A stretch of DNA of 64,000 nt, taken from positions 119,765-183,764 of the forward strand of contig CAVROX010000011.1 of the NCBI GenBank assembly GCA_963722965.1, written 5' to 3'. This DNA is from DATLSM01 sp963722965. Its GTDB lineage: Bacteria; Actinomycetota; Thermoleophilia; Solirubrobacterales; 70-9. The position numbers were made by a program, and so were the translations under genes. Positions 50,566 to 60,806 of this stretch are shown in pieces (within the stretch, counting starts at the first letter, position 1; every line of letters begins with the position of its first letter). The notes beneath the pieces were generated by a model. It searched no databases. It saw nothing but the letters and a program-made list of their open reading frames with translations, and was not told where the DNA came from.

Positions 50566-50898
50566 TTAGCGCCGCAGCTGGGAGACCAGCTCCGTTCGCT
50601 GGCGCTCCGAGAGGCCCCCGATCGTCTTTGAGGGCGAGATTCGACACTGGTTGAGGGTCCGGTTGGTCTTCACCCGACCGTACTTCGGCACCGCCAAAAG
50701 CATGTCGAAGACCTTCGCGGTGAGCACGTATTCAGGCGGGTCGAGAAGCAGGGCGTGGATCCCAGCGCGCCCCGCTTTGAGGTCCTTCTTTAGCTTTGCG
50801 CGGGCGGTGCGGATGTCGTTGGCCCGCTTCAGCGCCTCCATCCTCTGATCCAGCGACCGCTCGGGGGCCGCGGCTGAGGTCTTGACTGGGGCGGGCAT
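50566..50898 (-). CDS. mihF: Actinobacterial integration host factor (mIHF)
   Basis: A 110-residue nucleoid-associated protein that binds DNA and supports chromosome organisation in actinobacteria. It has the helix ALKRANDIRTARAKLKKDLKAG, the H2TH-like segment YVLTAKVFDMLLAVPKYGRVKTNR and the end GGLSERQRTELVSQL. Position next to gmk and the pyr genes is the standard one in the phylum and supports actinobacterial origin. There is a 99-base gap before gmk and a 64-base gap after pyrD. Confidence 0.92.
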   Translation of the reverse strand: MPAPVKTSAAAPERSLDQRMEALKRANDIRTARAKLKKDLKAGRAGIHALLLDPPEYVLTAKVFDMLLAVPKYGRVKTNRTLNQCRISPSKTIGGLSERQRTELVSQLRR

Positions 50899-50956
50899 GT
50901 GGGCGGCGAGTATAGCCGCGGGTCGAGGAGGTGCAAAGGCCATCCAGCCAAAGCGG

Positions 50957-50990
50957 CAAAATTCACCTCGACCTGGAGTCGAGGTCGAGG
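50957..50990 (-). terminator. Hairpin with short T tract overlapping the pyrD stop
   Basis: CCTCGACCT and AGGTCGAGG (50966-50974 and 50982-50990) pair perfectly around a 7-nt loop. On the minus strand the stem is followed by the stop codon and AATTTT. It may end the pyrimidine operon transcript before mihF. Confidence 0.45.
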
Positions 50991-51872
50991 ATCGGCGTTG
51001 AGTCCAATCGCTCAGCGATCCCGGAGGAGAGCTCCGAGGCGACCCTGCGGCCGGCCATCGGGTCCCTGAAGTTCTCCGTCCCGACCGCGACCACCACGGC
51101 TCCAGCGGCGAGAAATTCGCGCGCGTCGCCACCGCTTCGAGATCCCGCCCATGCCGATGACCGGGATCTCTACGGCGGCCGCAACCGAGCGGACCTGGGC
51201 AAGGGCAATCGGGCGCACCGCCGGCCCGGAAAGCCCACCGTGGCCGACCGCTAGCGGCGGCTGGCCCGTCGCCAGATCGATGGCGGTCGCCTTCAGCGTG
51301 TTGATCAGCGAGACCGCGTTGGCCCCTCCACTCTCCGCGGCCTGGGCGATTGCGGCCGGATCGGCGACGTTTGGCGTCAGCTTCACGATCATGGGGATTG
51401 CCGTCAGTGGCCGCAGTGCTTTCAACAGCGCCTCGGTCTCGACCGGCTGCTCGCCGACGATCAGTCCAGAGCGGACGTTGGGACAGGACACGTTCAGCTC
51501 GATAGCGGCAATCTCATCCCGCCCGTCGAGGGCCGCGACCAGCCCCGAGAACTCCTCGCGGCTCCTGCCCATCACAGAGACGATCAGCGGCACCGGCAGC
51601 TCGGCGAGCTGCGGCAGGTCCTCGGCGAGGAATCCGTCCAGCCCCCGGTTGGGCAGCCCGATCGAGTTGATCATCCCGGCCGGCGTCTCCCAGATGCGCT
51701 GCGGCGGGTTGCCGACTCGAGGTTCGGGAGTGATCGTCTTTGAGACGAAGGCCGAGAAAGGGAAATCCGCCAGCAGCGCGTCCCCGTAGACCCGCCTGGC
51801 GGCGATCGCGTCAAAGGTGCCCGATGCGTTGATCACCGGGTGGGGCAACTCGATGCCACAGAGATCAGGCAC
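50963..51872 (-). CDS. pyrD: Dihydroorotate dehydrogenase catalytic subunit, one frameshift
   Basis: Oxidises dihydroorotate to orotate with an FMN cofactor. As a class 1B enzyme (PyrDB) it works with PyrK. The frame shows PVINASGTFDA, FVSKTITPEPRVGNP, MINSIGLPNRGLDGF, IELNVSCPNV (catalytic Cys) and KLTPNVAD. It slips by one extra base near 51142 after IPVIGMGGIS; in the next frame GGDAREFLAAGAVVVAVGT continues to a TGA at 50963, giving the usual 300 residues. Its start overlaps the pyrK end by 8 nt. Confidence 0.92.
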
Positions 51873-52664
51873 TTACCACCGGCCCGTCGAGGCAGAGGCG
51901 CAGGTAGCCACCCCCTGATTTTGGGATGGCGCATCCATAGCAGGCGCCATAGCCGCATCCCATCGCGGACTCCATGGCTAGCTGACAGCGAACCCCGCAA
52001 TCCGCGCACATCCGCTCAATCGCCGCCAGCATCGACGGCGGACCGCAGGAGTAGACGACGGCGCTAGCCGCCTGCTCACCGTCAAGCATCGTTGCGAGCA
52101 GGTCGGTGACGTAACCGTGGTGACCGATATGGCCGTCCTCGCTCGCCAGGCCGACCTCACAGCACGCGAACAGATCGCTGAGGCCGCCGCAATGAGCCTG
52201 ATCGCGAAAGCCGAGCAGGACACGGCTGGGGACGTTGGTCGCGGCGAAGGTGCGGCGCAAAAGCGCCAGCGGGGCGATCCCGATACCTCCACCGACGAGG
52301 ATCGCACCGGCCGCGGCGGGGAGAGCTCCCGCGGTGGGGAGAAGGAGTTGCCCAATGGGCCGTTCACCCAAACCCCCTCCCCAACCTCCAAGTCATAGAG
52401 CCTGTCGGTGCCGGGACCGATCCTCTCGATCAGGAAGTCGATCCGGACGCTGTTTCCCTCCTCACCGGCGTCGGCGGCAGAAAGGGCCCTGGGCAGGAAG
52501 GGGCGTTGGCCGCTCTGTTCCCAATGGCGTTCGGTCGCCACCATGTAGAACTGCCCGGCGCGCGGTCTGGGCCCGGATTCGTCAAGCAGCGAGAAGAGTC
52601 GATAGCGGCCCGAAGCCTCGTTCCGGGTGACTTTGCAGACGCGGCGCCCGAGCGGGGCGGTCAT
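51865..52664 (-). CDS. pyrK: Dihydroorotate dehydrogenase electron-transfer subunit, one frameshift
   Basis: A FAD- and [2Fe-2S]-containing partner of PyrD that passes electrons to NAD+. The N-terminal half has the FAD-binding barrel (PRAGQFYMVATERH, FLPRALSAADAG). The frame slips near 52335, after WVNGPLGNSF. The second half has ILVGGGIGIAPLALL (NAD site) and, near the end, the cluster ligands in CGVRCQLAMESAMGCGYGACYGC plus a later Cys. It is linked to carB by a 4-nt overlap. Confidence 0.9.
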
Positions 52665-55600
52665 CGCGGCTGTGCGGCCCTTGGGTTGGCGTGGATCTCC
52701 TGCAGGGAGCGGACCTCGGCTGTTTCCTTTGTCGCCGCGATTGCGCGGACCGCGGCCGAGGCGCCGGTCATCGTCGTCACGCAGGGAATTCCCTGGCGGA
52801 CCGCGGCGTTGCGGATCTCGTAGCCGTCGGCTCGGGCACCCGAGCCGGTCGGGGTGTTGATCACCAGGTCGAGCGGTGCTCGCGGATCAGGTCGACGACG
52901 TGCGGGGAGCCCTCACCGAGCTTGTTGATTCGCTTGACGGGCACACCCATCGCCGAGATCGCCTGTGCGGTGCCGCCGGTCGCGACCACCTCGAAACCGA
53001 GGTCGTGAAAGCGTGCGGCAATCTGGGTCGCCGCCGGCTTGTCGGTATCGGTCACGGTGATGAAAATCGAGCCCTGCGCGGGGAGGGAGACCCCGGCCGC
53101 CGCCTGCGCCTTGCCGAACGCGGCCGGGAAGTCGGCGGCTATCCCCATCACCTCGCCGGTGAGCTTCATCTCGGGCCCCAGCACCGAATCGACGCCGGCG
53201 AAGCGGGCAAAGGGCAGCACCGCCTCCTTGACGCTGACGTGTCGTGCTGTGGGCTCTCGGGCAGTTCCTGTTCGGCGAGCTGCTCACCCAGCATCAGCCG
53301 GCAGGCGAGCTTGGCGAGCGGAACACCGATCGCCTTGGAGACGAACGGGACCGTACGTGAAGCGCGCGGGTTGGCCTCGATCACGTGTAGCTCGCCGGCG
53401 GCGATCGCGTACTGGACGTTGATCAGGCCGACCACGCCCAACTCGAGCGCGATCGCCTCGTCGGTCGCCGCGGATCTGCTCCAGCATCTCCTCGCCAAGG
53501 CTCATCGGCGGGAGCACGCAGGCCGAGTCGCCGGAGTGGACGCCGGCCTCCTCGACGTGCTGCATGATCCCGGCGATCCAGACGTGCTCGCCGTCGCCGA
53601 GCGCGTCGACGTCGACCTCGATCGCGTTCTCGAGGAAGCGGTCGAGCAGCAGCGGATGCTCGGGGTCCGCCTTCACCTGGGCCTCCAGGTAGGCGGCGCA
53701 GGTCCTCGGTCGAGTAGCAGATCTCCATCGCCCGGCCGCCGAGCACGTAGGACGGGCGTACCAGCAGCGGGAAGCCGACCTCCTCGGCGATCACCGCTGC
53801 CTCTTCGGCGGAGAGCGCGGTCCCGTAGGGCGGGTGCTTGACGCCGAGACGGCGCAGCAGGGCGCCGAAGCGGCCGCGATCCTCGGCCAGGTCGATTGCG
53901 TCGACCGCTGTGCCGAGCAACGGTACGCCGGCCGCTTCCAACTCGGGGGCCAGCCGCAAGGGAGTCTGTCCACCGAACTGGACGATCACCCCCTCCGGTT
54001 GCTCGCGCTCGCAGACGGCGAGAACGTCCGCGGTGGTCAGCGGCTCGAAGTACAGACGGTCGGAGGTGTCGTAGTCGGTGGAGACCGTCTCGGGGTTGCA
54101 GTTGACCATCACCGCGTCACGGCCCAACTCGCGGGCGGTCATCGCAGCATGGACGCAGCAGTAGTCGAACTCGATTCCCTGTCCGATCCGGTTCGGCCCG
54201 GCGCCGAGGATGACGACCGAGGCGCGCTCGCCGCGGCGGATCTCAGCTGCTGGCGGCGCGCCGTCTGCTCGCCGGCGCTCGTGGGCTGAGTAGTAGTAGG
54301 GCGTCGCCGCCTCGAACTCGGCGGCGCAGGTGTCAACCGCCTTGTAGGTGCGGGCGAGCCCCTCGGTGCCGTCACCTTCGAGCGCCAGCGCCTCCAGCTC
54401 GCGCAGAAACCAGCGATCAACCTTGCAGCGTTCGTGGATTGCGTCGACGCTGATGCCGCGACGGAAGGCCTCCAGCACCAGGTCAAAGCGCTCCGGAGAA
54501 GGTGCTTGGATGCGGTCAAGCAGGGCCTCATCGGCGGCGGGAGCCACCGGCGCAGCGTCCAGCTCGCGTGAGCGCAGCGCCTTGGCAAAGGACTCGCGGA
54601 AGGTGCGCCCGATTGCCATCGCCTCGCCCACGCTCTGCATATGGGTTGAGAGTCGGCCCTCGGCCCCTGGGAACTTCTCGAAAGCAAAGCGGGGCATCTT
54701 CGTCACCACGTAGTCAATGGTCGGCTCAAATGAAGCAGGGGTGGCACGCGTGATGTCGTTTGGGATCTCCTCCAGGGCGTAGCCGACCGCGAGCTTTGCC
54801 GCCATCTTGGCGATCGGGAAGCCGGTTGCCTTGGACGCGAGTGCCGAGGAGCGCGAGACGCGCGGGTTCATCTCGATCACAACGACCTCCCCGTGCTCGG
54901 GGTCAACGGCGAACTGAACGTTGGAGCCGCCGGTCTCGACCCCGACTGCCCGGATTACCGCGATCGCCTGGTCGCGCAGCTCCTGGTAGAGCCGGTCAGA
55001 GAGGGTCTGGGCAGGCGCCACGGTGACCGAGTCGCCGGTGTGGACCCCCATCGGGTCGACGTTCTCGATCGAGCAGATGATGACAACGTTGTCATTGCGG
55101 TCACGCATCACCTCGAGCTCGAACTCGCCCCAGCCCAGCACCGACTCCTCGACCAGCACCTGGTTGATCGGGCTCGCCGCGAGGCCCTCGGAGACGACCT
55201 GGCGCAGCTCCGTGTCGGACTCCCCCACGCCACCGCCCTGGCCACCCATTGTGAAGGCGGGGCGGACGATCGCCGGCAGGGAGATGCGCCCGTCGGCGAG
55301 CGCCGCTTCAACCTCGCCGAGGCTCTTGACGGTGATCGACCAAGGGATGCGCAGCCCGGCCTCGGTCATCGTGCGCCGAAACTCCTCACGGTCCTCGGCT
55401 CGACGGATCGCCGCCGCGTCGGCGCCGATCAGCTCGACCCCGAAGCGCGCAAGGGTGCCGTCCTCGTGCAGGGTCATCGCCAGGTTGAGCGCGGTCTGAC
55501 CGCCGAGCGTCGGCAGCAGGGCGTCGGGGCGCTCCTTCTCGATGATCTGGGTCAGCGGCCCCGGTAACAGCGGCTCGATGTAGGTGGAGGTGGCGAACTC

Positions 55601-55774
55601 GGGGTCGGTCATGATCGTCGCCGGATTGGAGTTGACCAGCACGACCTCATAGCCCTCCTCGAGCAGCACCTTGCAGGCCTGCACGCCGGAGTAGTCAAAC
55701 TCCGCGGCCTGACCGATCACGATCGGGCCCGAGCCGAGCAGGAGGATCTTCTCGATGTCGGTGCGCTTAGGCAT
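52661..55774 (-). pseudogene. carB: Carbamoyl-phosphate synthase large subunit, reading frame broken in its C-terminal part
   Basis: The N-terminal two thirds (55774 to about 53700) are open: MPKRTDIEKILLLGSGPIVIGQAAEFDYSG, the first ATP-grasp, the oligomerisation domain and the start of the second synthetase half (LGAGPNRIGQGIEFDYCCVH). Four slips follow, near 53695, 53470, 53240 and 52875, but the pieces join without loss: AGIMQHVEEAGVHSGDSACVLPP, then GELHVIEANPRASRTVPF, SVLGPEMKLTGEVMGI and the allosteric MGS-like end (VINTPTG, GYEIRNAAV). The total of about 1037 residues is standard. It starts inside carA's stop and ends in pyrK's start. Confidence 0.92.
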
Positions 55775-56882
55775 CTGCGAGGGCCAGGAAGCTGTCGAAG
55801 AGTCGGCGGGCGTCGTGCGGACCGGGGCCGGCCTCAGGGTGGTACTGGACAGTCGCCGCGGCGACATCTTTGAGGACCAACCCCTCGACGGTGCGGTCAT
55901 AGAGGTTGAGGTGGGAAAGCTCAGCGACGCCGAAGTCAGTCTCCCATCGCACCGGCACGTCGTCCTCTATCCGCGGCTCTCCGTCGGGGCCCTCGACGGC
56001 GAAGCCGTGGTTTTGGGAGGTGATGTCGATCCTGCCGCTCTCCAGGTCCTTGACCGGGTGGTTTGCGCCCCGATGCCCGAAAGGCAGCTTGTAGGTCTGC
56101 AACCCAACCGCGCGGCAGAGAAGCTGGTGGCCGAGGCAGATGCCAAAGAGGGGTCGCTTGCCGACCAACTCGCGGACCGTGTCGACGACGTAACCGAGCG
56201 CGGCGGGGTCGCCGGGGCCGTTGGCGAGGAAGACCAGATCGGGCTCCTGCGCCAGAACCTCATCGCTGGAGGCGGTGCAGGGGACGAGCGTGACGCGGCA
56301 CCCACGCTCGCGCAACTGGCGGACGATGCTCATCTTGACCCCGGTGTCGATGCCCACTACGTGGGGCCCGTCGCCCCCGAAGCGGACCGCATCTGGCGGG
56401 GTGATTGTGCGCGCGAGATCGGCGCCCTGCATCGAGGGCTCGGCAGCGATCAGTTCGCGCGCCGTCCCAGCCGCGACCTCGCCCGGGAAGATGCCACCGC
56501 GCATCGCACCGCGGTCACGGATGTGGCGCACCAGCGCCCGAGTGTCAACGCCGCCGATCCCGGGCACGCCGCAGTCGCTCAACCAGTCAAGCCAGCCCCC
56601 CTCAGCGGTGGCGCAGTCCTCGCCGTTTTTGGGGGCGCGCATGATCGTGCCGCGGGCATGGATGCGGTCAGACTCCATCGCTGCCGCTGAAACCCCGTAG
56701 TTGCCAATCAGGGGATATGTGAAGGCGATGATCTGCCCCGCGTAGGAGGGATCGGTCACGGACTCCTGGTAGCCGGTCATCGCGGTGTTGAAGACCACCT
56801 CGCCGGTAACGGGCCCGGGATCGCCGCACATCTCCCCGTCAAAGCGACTCCCGTCCTCGAGCAACAGGTAGGCCGCTGTCAT
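55767..56882 (-). CDS. carA: Carbamoyl-phosphate synthase small subunit (glutamine amidotransferase)
   Basis: Supplies ammonia from glutamine to CarB. The 371-residue protein has the N-terminal CarA domain (LLLEDGSRFDGEMCG, GEVVFNTAMTGYQE) and the class I amidotransferase domain with PLFGICLGHQLLCRAVG (nucleophile Cys) and VQYHPEAGPGPHD (His/Glu). It overlaps carB by 8 nt and follows pyrC by 52 bases. Confidence 0.96.
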   Translation of the reverse strand: MTAAYLLLEDGSRFDGEMCGDPGPVTGEVVFNTAMTGYQESVTDPSYAGQIIAFTYPLIGNYGVSAAAMESDRIHARGTIMRAPKNGEDCATAEGGWLDWLSDCGVPGIGGVDTRALVRHIRDRGAMRGGIFPGEVAAGTARELIAAEPSMQGADLARTITPPDAVRFGGDGPHVVGIDTGVKMSIVRQLRERGCRVTLVPCTASSDEVLAQEPDLVFLANGPGDPAALGYVVDTVRELVGKRPLFGICLGHQLLCRAVGLQTYKLPFGHRGANHPVKDLESGRIDITSQNHGFAVEGPDGEPRIEDDVPVRWETDFGVAELSHLNLYDRTVEGLVLKDVAAATVQYHPEAGPGPHDARRLFDSFLALADA

Positions 56883-56934
56883 CGCACCGCTTCCCTAGGA
56901 GCTTCGCTCGGCAAGGGGCAGACCTGGACGATGA

Positions 56935-58287
56935 TCATGGCGCAACTTCCAGGGAGAAGGTCCGCAACCGGTATGCAATCTGGCCGCCGGCGATCGTCAT
57001 CAGCACCCGCCCGGTCAGCCTGCGCCCCGCACACCAGGAGTTGAGGGATCTGCTCTCATAGCCGCCCTCCCCCACCGTCCACTCGGCAGCGAGATCGCAT
57101 AGGGCGATGTTGGCCTCACTACCAGGGGCGAGGCTGGGACGCTCCAGGCCAAACGGCGCGGCGCCACCAGCCATCCGCTCAACCACCAAGCCGAGGTCCA
57201 GTGTCCCGGGTAAGACCAGGTCGGTGTGGATCGCTGCGAAGGCCGTCTCCAGCCCGGTCACGCCCATCGCCGCTTGCTCGAAGGGGACCTCCTTCTCCTC
57301 CGTCGTGTGCGGCGCGTGATCGGTGGCAATGGACTCGATCGTGCCGTCGCGCAGAGCGTCGAGGAGCGCCTCGCGGTCGCTCTCAGCGCGCAGCGGCGGG
57401 TTCATCTTGAAGCGGCTCGGATCGAGGCTGCGCACGGCCTCATCGGTGAGGCAGAGGTGGTGTGGCGTCACCTCTGCGCTGATCCGCACCCCCGCCGCCT
57501 TCGCCGCCCGCACCACCGCGACCGACTCCGCCGCGGAGAGATGCTGGACGTGAATCCTCCCTTCCTCATAGGCGGCGAGCGCGACATCGCGGGCGATCAG
57601 CGTGGACTCGGAGACCGACGGGATGCCGGCAATGCCAAGCGCCGCGGAGACCGCGCCCTCGTGCATCGCGCCCTCGCCCGAGAGCTCTGGGTCCTCCTCG
57701 TGCAGGGCGATGGTGCCGCCGCAAAGCCGCTGGTATTGGAGCGCTCGCCGCATCATTCGGGCGCTCGCGATGGGCAGCCCGTCATCGCTGAAACCGACCG
57801 CACCGGCCTCGCGCAACTCGGCCATCTCGCTCAAATCCTCACCCTTCATCGCGCGGGTGACGGCGGCGATGATGCCGACCGGGACCAGGGCTTCAGCTCT
57901 AGCGCGATCTCGCAGGGAACTGACGTCAGCGGCGGTGCAAACAGGCGGCTCTGTGTTCGCCATCGCGATGATCCCGCAGTAACCCCCGGCGGCGGCGGCG
58001 CGAGTACCGGTCTCGATGTCCTCCTTGTGCTCCTGGCCGGGCGTGCGGAGGTGGACGTGGGGGTCAAAGAAGCCCGGAAAGGCGTGCAGCCCATCGGCCT
58101 CGATCACCTCGAAGCCGTCCTCGGCCGTAGCCGCGCCGGGCCCCAGCAGCTTCGCGATCTGCCCGTCGCGGACCACCACGTCATAGTCGCCTTCAATCCT
58201 CGCCACCGGATCGAGCACCGTCGCCCTGCGCAGGATCAGGTTTGCGCCCTCGCCGGAGCGCATGTCGAGCGCCTCGGCCAGGCTCAC
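56935..58287 (-). CDS. pyrC: Dihydroorotase
   Basis: Cyclises carbamoyl aspartate to dihydroorotate. It is a class I (long) enzyme of 450 residues. The metal motif is FPGFFDPHVHLRTPGQEHKEDI, with further ligands in EVTPHHLCLTDE and SIATDHAPHT, and the IAMANTEPP loop. The GTG at 58287 overlaps the pyrB stop by 4 nt; an ATG at 58263 is an alternative. Confidence 0.95.
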   Translation of the reverse strand: MSLAEALDMRSGEGANLILRRATVLDPVARIEGDYDVVVRDGQIAKLLGPGAATAEDGFEVIEADGLHAFPGFFDPHVHLRTPGQEHKEDIETGTRAAAAGGYCGIIAMANTEPPVCTAADVSSLRDRARAEALVPVGIIAAVTRAMKGEDLSEMAELREAGAVGFSDDGLPIASARMMRRALQYQRLCGGTIALHEEDPELSGEGAMHEGAVSAALGIAGIPSVSESTLIARDVALAAYEEGRIHVQHLSAAESVAVVRAAKAAGVRISAEVTPHHLCLTDEAVRSLDPSRFKMNPPLRAESDREALLDALRDGTIESIATDHAPHTTEEKEVPFEQAAMGVTGLETAFAAIHTDLVLPGTLDLGLVVERMAGGAAPFGLERPSLAPGSEANIALCDLAAEWTVGEGGYESRSLNSWCAGRRLTGRVLMTIAGGQIAYRLRTFSLEVAP

Positions 58288-59246
58288 GCCGACTGTCCGA
58301 TCGGCGTCGGCTGCTCTGCTGTGCCGTCGCCCTCGACTGGCTCCGGCCGCTCCCCTCCAGCCAGCAGCTCATACAGAATCGCCATCCTCACCACCAACCC
58401 GGCGGCGACCTGCTCGGAGATCAGCGACTGCGGCGAATCGATCACCTCGCCGGAGAGCTCGACGCCGCGATTGACCGGACCGGGATGCATTAGCAGCTGG
58501 CGGGGGCCAAGCCGGCGCGAGTCGATTTGGAAACGGGTCGCGTACTCGCGGATCGAGGGAACGAAGCTCTCGTTCATCCGCTCCTGCTGCATCCGCAGCG
58601 CGTAGACCACGTCGGCTTCCCTGAGCCGATCAAGCGAGTGGGATACCTCGCAGCCCAGCTCCTCGATCCCGCGCGGGATCAGAGTCGGAGGCCCACAGAG
58701 GGTCACCACAGCCCCCATCCGCCGGAAGGCGATCAGGTTGGAGCGTGCGACGCGGCTGTGGAGGACATCACCGACAATCCAAATCCGCTTCCCCTCTAGT
58801 GAATCGAGGCGGCGGCGCAGGGTGAAGACATCGAGCAGCGCCTGACTGGGGTGCTCGTGCTTGCCGTCGCCTGCGTTGATGACTGCGGCCGATGTCCAGC
58901 GGGCGACCATCTCGGCTGCACCCGCGTGCGGGTGGCGAATAACGATCGCCGCAGGGTCATAGGCGGATAGCGTCCTCACCGTGTCCTTCAACGACTCGCC
59001 CTTCTCGACCGCCGACCCGGTCGCCTTCACCGAGACCAGGTCAGCCGACAGACGCTTCGCCGCCAGCTCGAAGGAGCTGCTGGTTCGGGTGCTCGACTCA
59101 TAGAAGAGGCTGACCACGGTACGCCCGCGCAGGGTTGGCACCTTCTTGATGTCGCGGCGGCCCACCTCGGCGAAGCTCTCAGCACGGTCGAGGATCGCCT
59201 CGATCTCCTCCCGCGAGACCTGCTCGATCGCCAGCAGGTTTCTCAC
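58284..59246 (-). CDS. pyrB: Aspartate carbamoyltransferase catalytic subunit
   Basis: Joins carbamoyl phosphate to aspartate. The 320-residue protein has the carbamoyl phosphate signature SLFYESSTRTSSSFELA, the HPSQALLDVFTL segment and LLMHPGPVNRGVEL near the end. The start is GTG, overlapping the pyrR stop by 4 nt. No pyrI regulatory subunit is present, as expected for the group. Confidence 0.96.
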   Translation of the reverse strand: MRNLLAIEQVSREEIEAILDRAESFAEVGRRDIKKVPTLRGRTVVSLFYESSTRTSSSFELAAKRLSADLVSVKATGSAVEKGESLKDTVRTLSAYDPAAIVIRHPHAGAAEMVARWTSAAVINAGDGKHEHPSQALLDVFTLRRRLDSLEGKRIWIVGDVLHSRVARSNLIAFRRMGAVVTLCGPPTLIPRGIEELGCEVSHSLDRLREADVVYALRMQQERMNESFVPSIREYATRFQIDSRRLGPRQLLMHPGPVNRGVELSGEVIDSPQSLISEQVAAGLVVRMAILYELLAGGERPEPVEGDGTAEQPTPIGQSA

Positions 59247-59803
59247 GCAACGACCTCCGTGGCCACGGGCTCAGAGATCGTCACCTCGTCGACCCCGTCG
59301 GTCTCCTCAAGGCGGACGTTGACCCGCTCCGGGCGTGCCGTGGGCAGGTTCTTACCGATGTAGTCCGGTCGGATCGGCAACTCGCGGTGACCGCGGTCGC
59401 AGAGAACGGCGAGCTGAACCCGCTCGGGTCGTCCGTAGTCAAAGAGGGCGTCGATAGCCGCCCGCACCGTGCGGCCGGTGAAAAGCACGTCGTCGATGAG
59501 AACGACGGTGCGTCCGGTGAGGTCGAAGTCAATGTGGGAGGCGTGAACGACCGGCTGGCGGGTGGGCGCCTTTGCGCCGACGTCGTCGCGGTAGAAGGAG
59601 ATGTCGATGTCGCCGATCGGAAGGTCGGCGCCTGTCAATTCAGCGAGCAGAGTGTGCAGCCGGCGGGCGAGAACGGCACCTCGGGTGTGGATCCCGACGA
59701 TCGCAAGACTGGAAGAATCCGGGTGCTTCTCGGCGATCTCGTGGGCGATCCGCAGCAGCGTCCGCCTCAAATCGTCGTGCCCCAGCACGATCTTCTCGTT
59801 CAA
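59243..59803 (-). CDS. pyrR: Pyrimidine operon regulator PyrR / uracil phosphoribosyltransferase
   Basis: A 186-residue protein that binds pyr mRNA when UMP is high and also has weak uracil phosphoribosyltransferase activity. The PRPP-binding loop is VVLIDDVLFTGRTVRAAIDAL. HTRGAVLARRL and DISFYRDDV are typical. The TTG start has its purine-rich site in the right arm of the leader stem-loop at 59812-59844, so PyrR can block its own translation. It is the first gene of the pyr operon. Confidence 0.95.
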   Translation of the reverse strand: MNEKIVLGHDDLRRTLLRIAHEIAEKHPDSSSLAIVGIHTRGAVLARRLHTLLAELTGADLPIGDIDISFYRDDVGAKAPTRQPVVHASHIDFDLTGRTVVLIDDVLFTGRTVRAAIDALFDYGRPERVQLAVLCDRGHRELPIRPDYIGKNLPTARPERVNVRLEETDGVDEVTISEPVATEVVA

Positions 59804-59811
59804 CTTTCGCT

Positions 59812-59844
59812 TCCTTCCTGGTCTCTCAGGACCGGGTTAAAGGA
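59812..59844 (-). promoter_or_regulatory. PyrR-binding stem-loop in the pyr leader
   Basis: On the minus strand a stem with CCTT/AAGG at its base and GGTC/GACC above carries the loop CTGAGA. GGTCCTGAGAGACC agrees at most positions with the consensus PyrR anti-antiterminator binding loop (ARUCCNGNGAGGYU, recalled from Bacillus). The right arm includes the GGAAGG ribosome binding sequence of pyrR. The position favours translational repression as described for mycobacteria over transcription attenuation. Confidence 0.75.
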
Positions 59845-59855
59845 CGCCGCCCAGG

Positions 59856-60806
59856 CTAGCAGGGCTGGCGGGCACCGTTGGGGACCAGGTGAGGCTCGCC
59901 ACGCTCTGAGAAGGGGATCTCGATCAGGTCGAAGTCCCGGGGCGCAATGGTGGGCTCGTATATCTCCCGGGCTTCCTTGAGTACCTCTCCCACGTGATAG
60001 CGAGCTGAGATATGGACCAGGGCCAAGAGCTTGACTTCTGCCTCTTTAGCGACTGCGGCAGCCTGGGCGGCAGTGGAGTGGTGGGTTTCGGCCGCTCGAT
60101 GGGCCTCCTGATCGGCGAAGCTGGCATCGTGAATGAGTAGCTCGGCTCGAAAGGCGGCTTCGGCGGTGGCGTCACAGGGTGCCGTGTCGCCGGTGATCAC
60201 AATCGTGCGGCCCGCCCGCGGCTTTCCCATCACCTCAGCCGGGGCGACGGGACCGCCGGTGCCCTTCACCTCCTCCCCGCGCTGCAGCTGGGCGAACGCC
60301 GGACCTTCTTCGACGCCCAATCTCTTGGCGAGGTCGGGATCAAAGCGCCCGGGCCGATCGTGCTCGGTGAGGACGTAGCCGCAGGAGCTCTCGGTGTGCT
60401 TCGTTGCGAAGGGGCGGATCTCGTAGCCGTGGTGGGAAATCACCTCCCCTGGAGCTAGCTCGAGCAGGTCAAGTTCATAACCCAGGCGGCCGACCAAGCG
60501 GCCCAGGATCGCGAAAAGATCGCGCAGACCGGACGGGCCGTAGACCCGAAGCGGGGTCTGTCGATCCGTCAGGTCATAGGTCTTGAGCAGACCCGGAAGG
60601 CCGAGAATATGGTCGGTGTGAAAATGGGTGAGATAGACCGCATCGACCTGGGTGAGGCCGAGTGAGCGCTGGAGCTGGCGCTGAGTCCCTTCGCCGCAGT
60701 CAAACATCAGCCGCTCGCCTCCACGTGCGACCAGCACACTCGCGGTGGAGCGCCGGGCCGAGGGGACCGAGCCGCCAGTGCCGAGGAATATGACCGAGAG
60801 GTCCAT
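59856..60806 (-). CDS. rnz: Ribonuclease Z
   Basis: A tRNA 3'-processing endonuclease of the metallo-beta-lactamase family, 316 residues. It has FLGTGGSVPSARRSTAS, FDCGEGTQRQLQ, the metal motif H61-F-H63-T-D65-H66, FATKHTESSCGYVL, ITGDTAPC and a late HISARY. The tRNA-Arg gene in this window lacks an encoded CCA, in keeping with need for RNase Z. It sits just upstream of the pyr leader on the same strand. Confidence 0.93.
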   Translation of the reverse strand: MDLSVIFLGTGGSVPSARRSTASVLVARGGERLMFDCGEGTQRQLQRSLGLTQVDAVYLTHFHTDHILGLPGLLKTYDLTDRQTPLRVYGPSGLRDLFAILGRLVGRLGYELDLLELAPGEVISHHGYEIRPFATKHTESSCGYVLTEHDRPGRFDPDLAKRLGVEEGPAFAQLQRGEEVKGTGGPVAPAEVMGKPRAGRTIVITGDTAPCDATAEAAFRAELLIHDASFADQEAHRAAETHHSTAAQAAAVAKEAEVKLLALVHISARYHVGEVLKEAREIYEPTIAPRDFDLIEIPFSERGEPHLVPNGARQPC

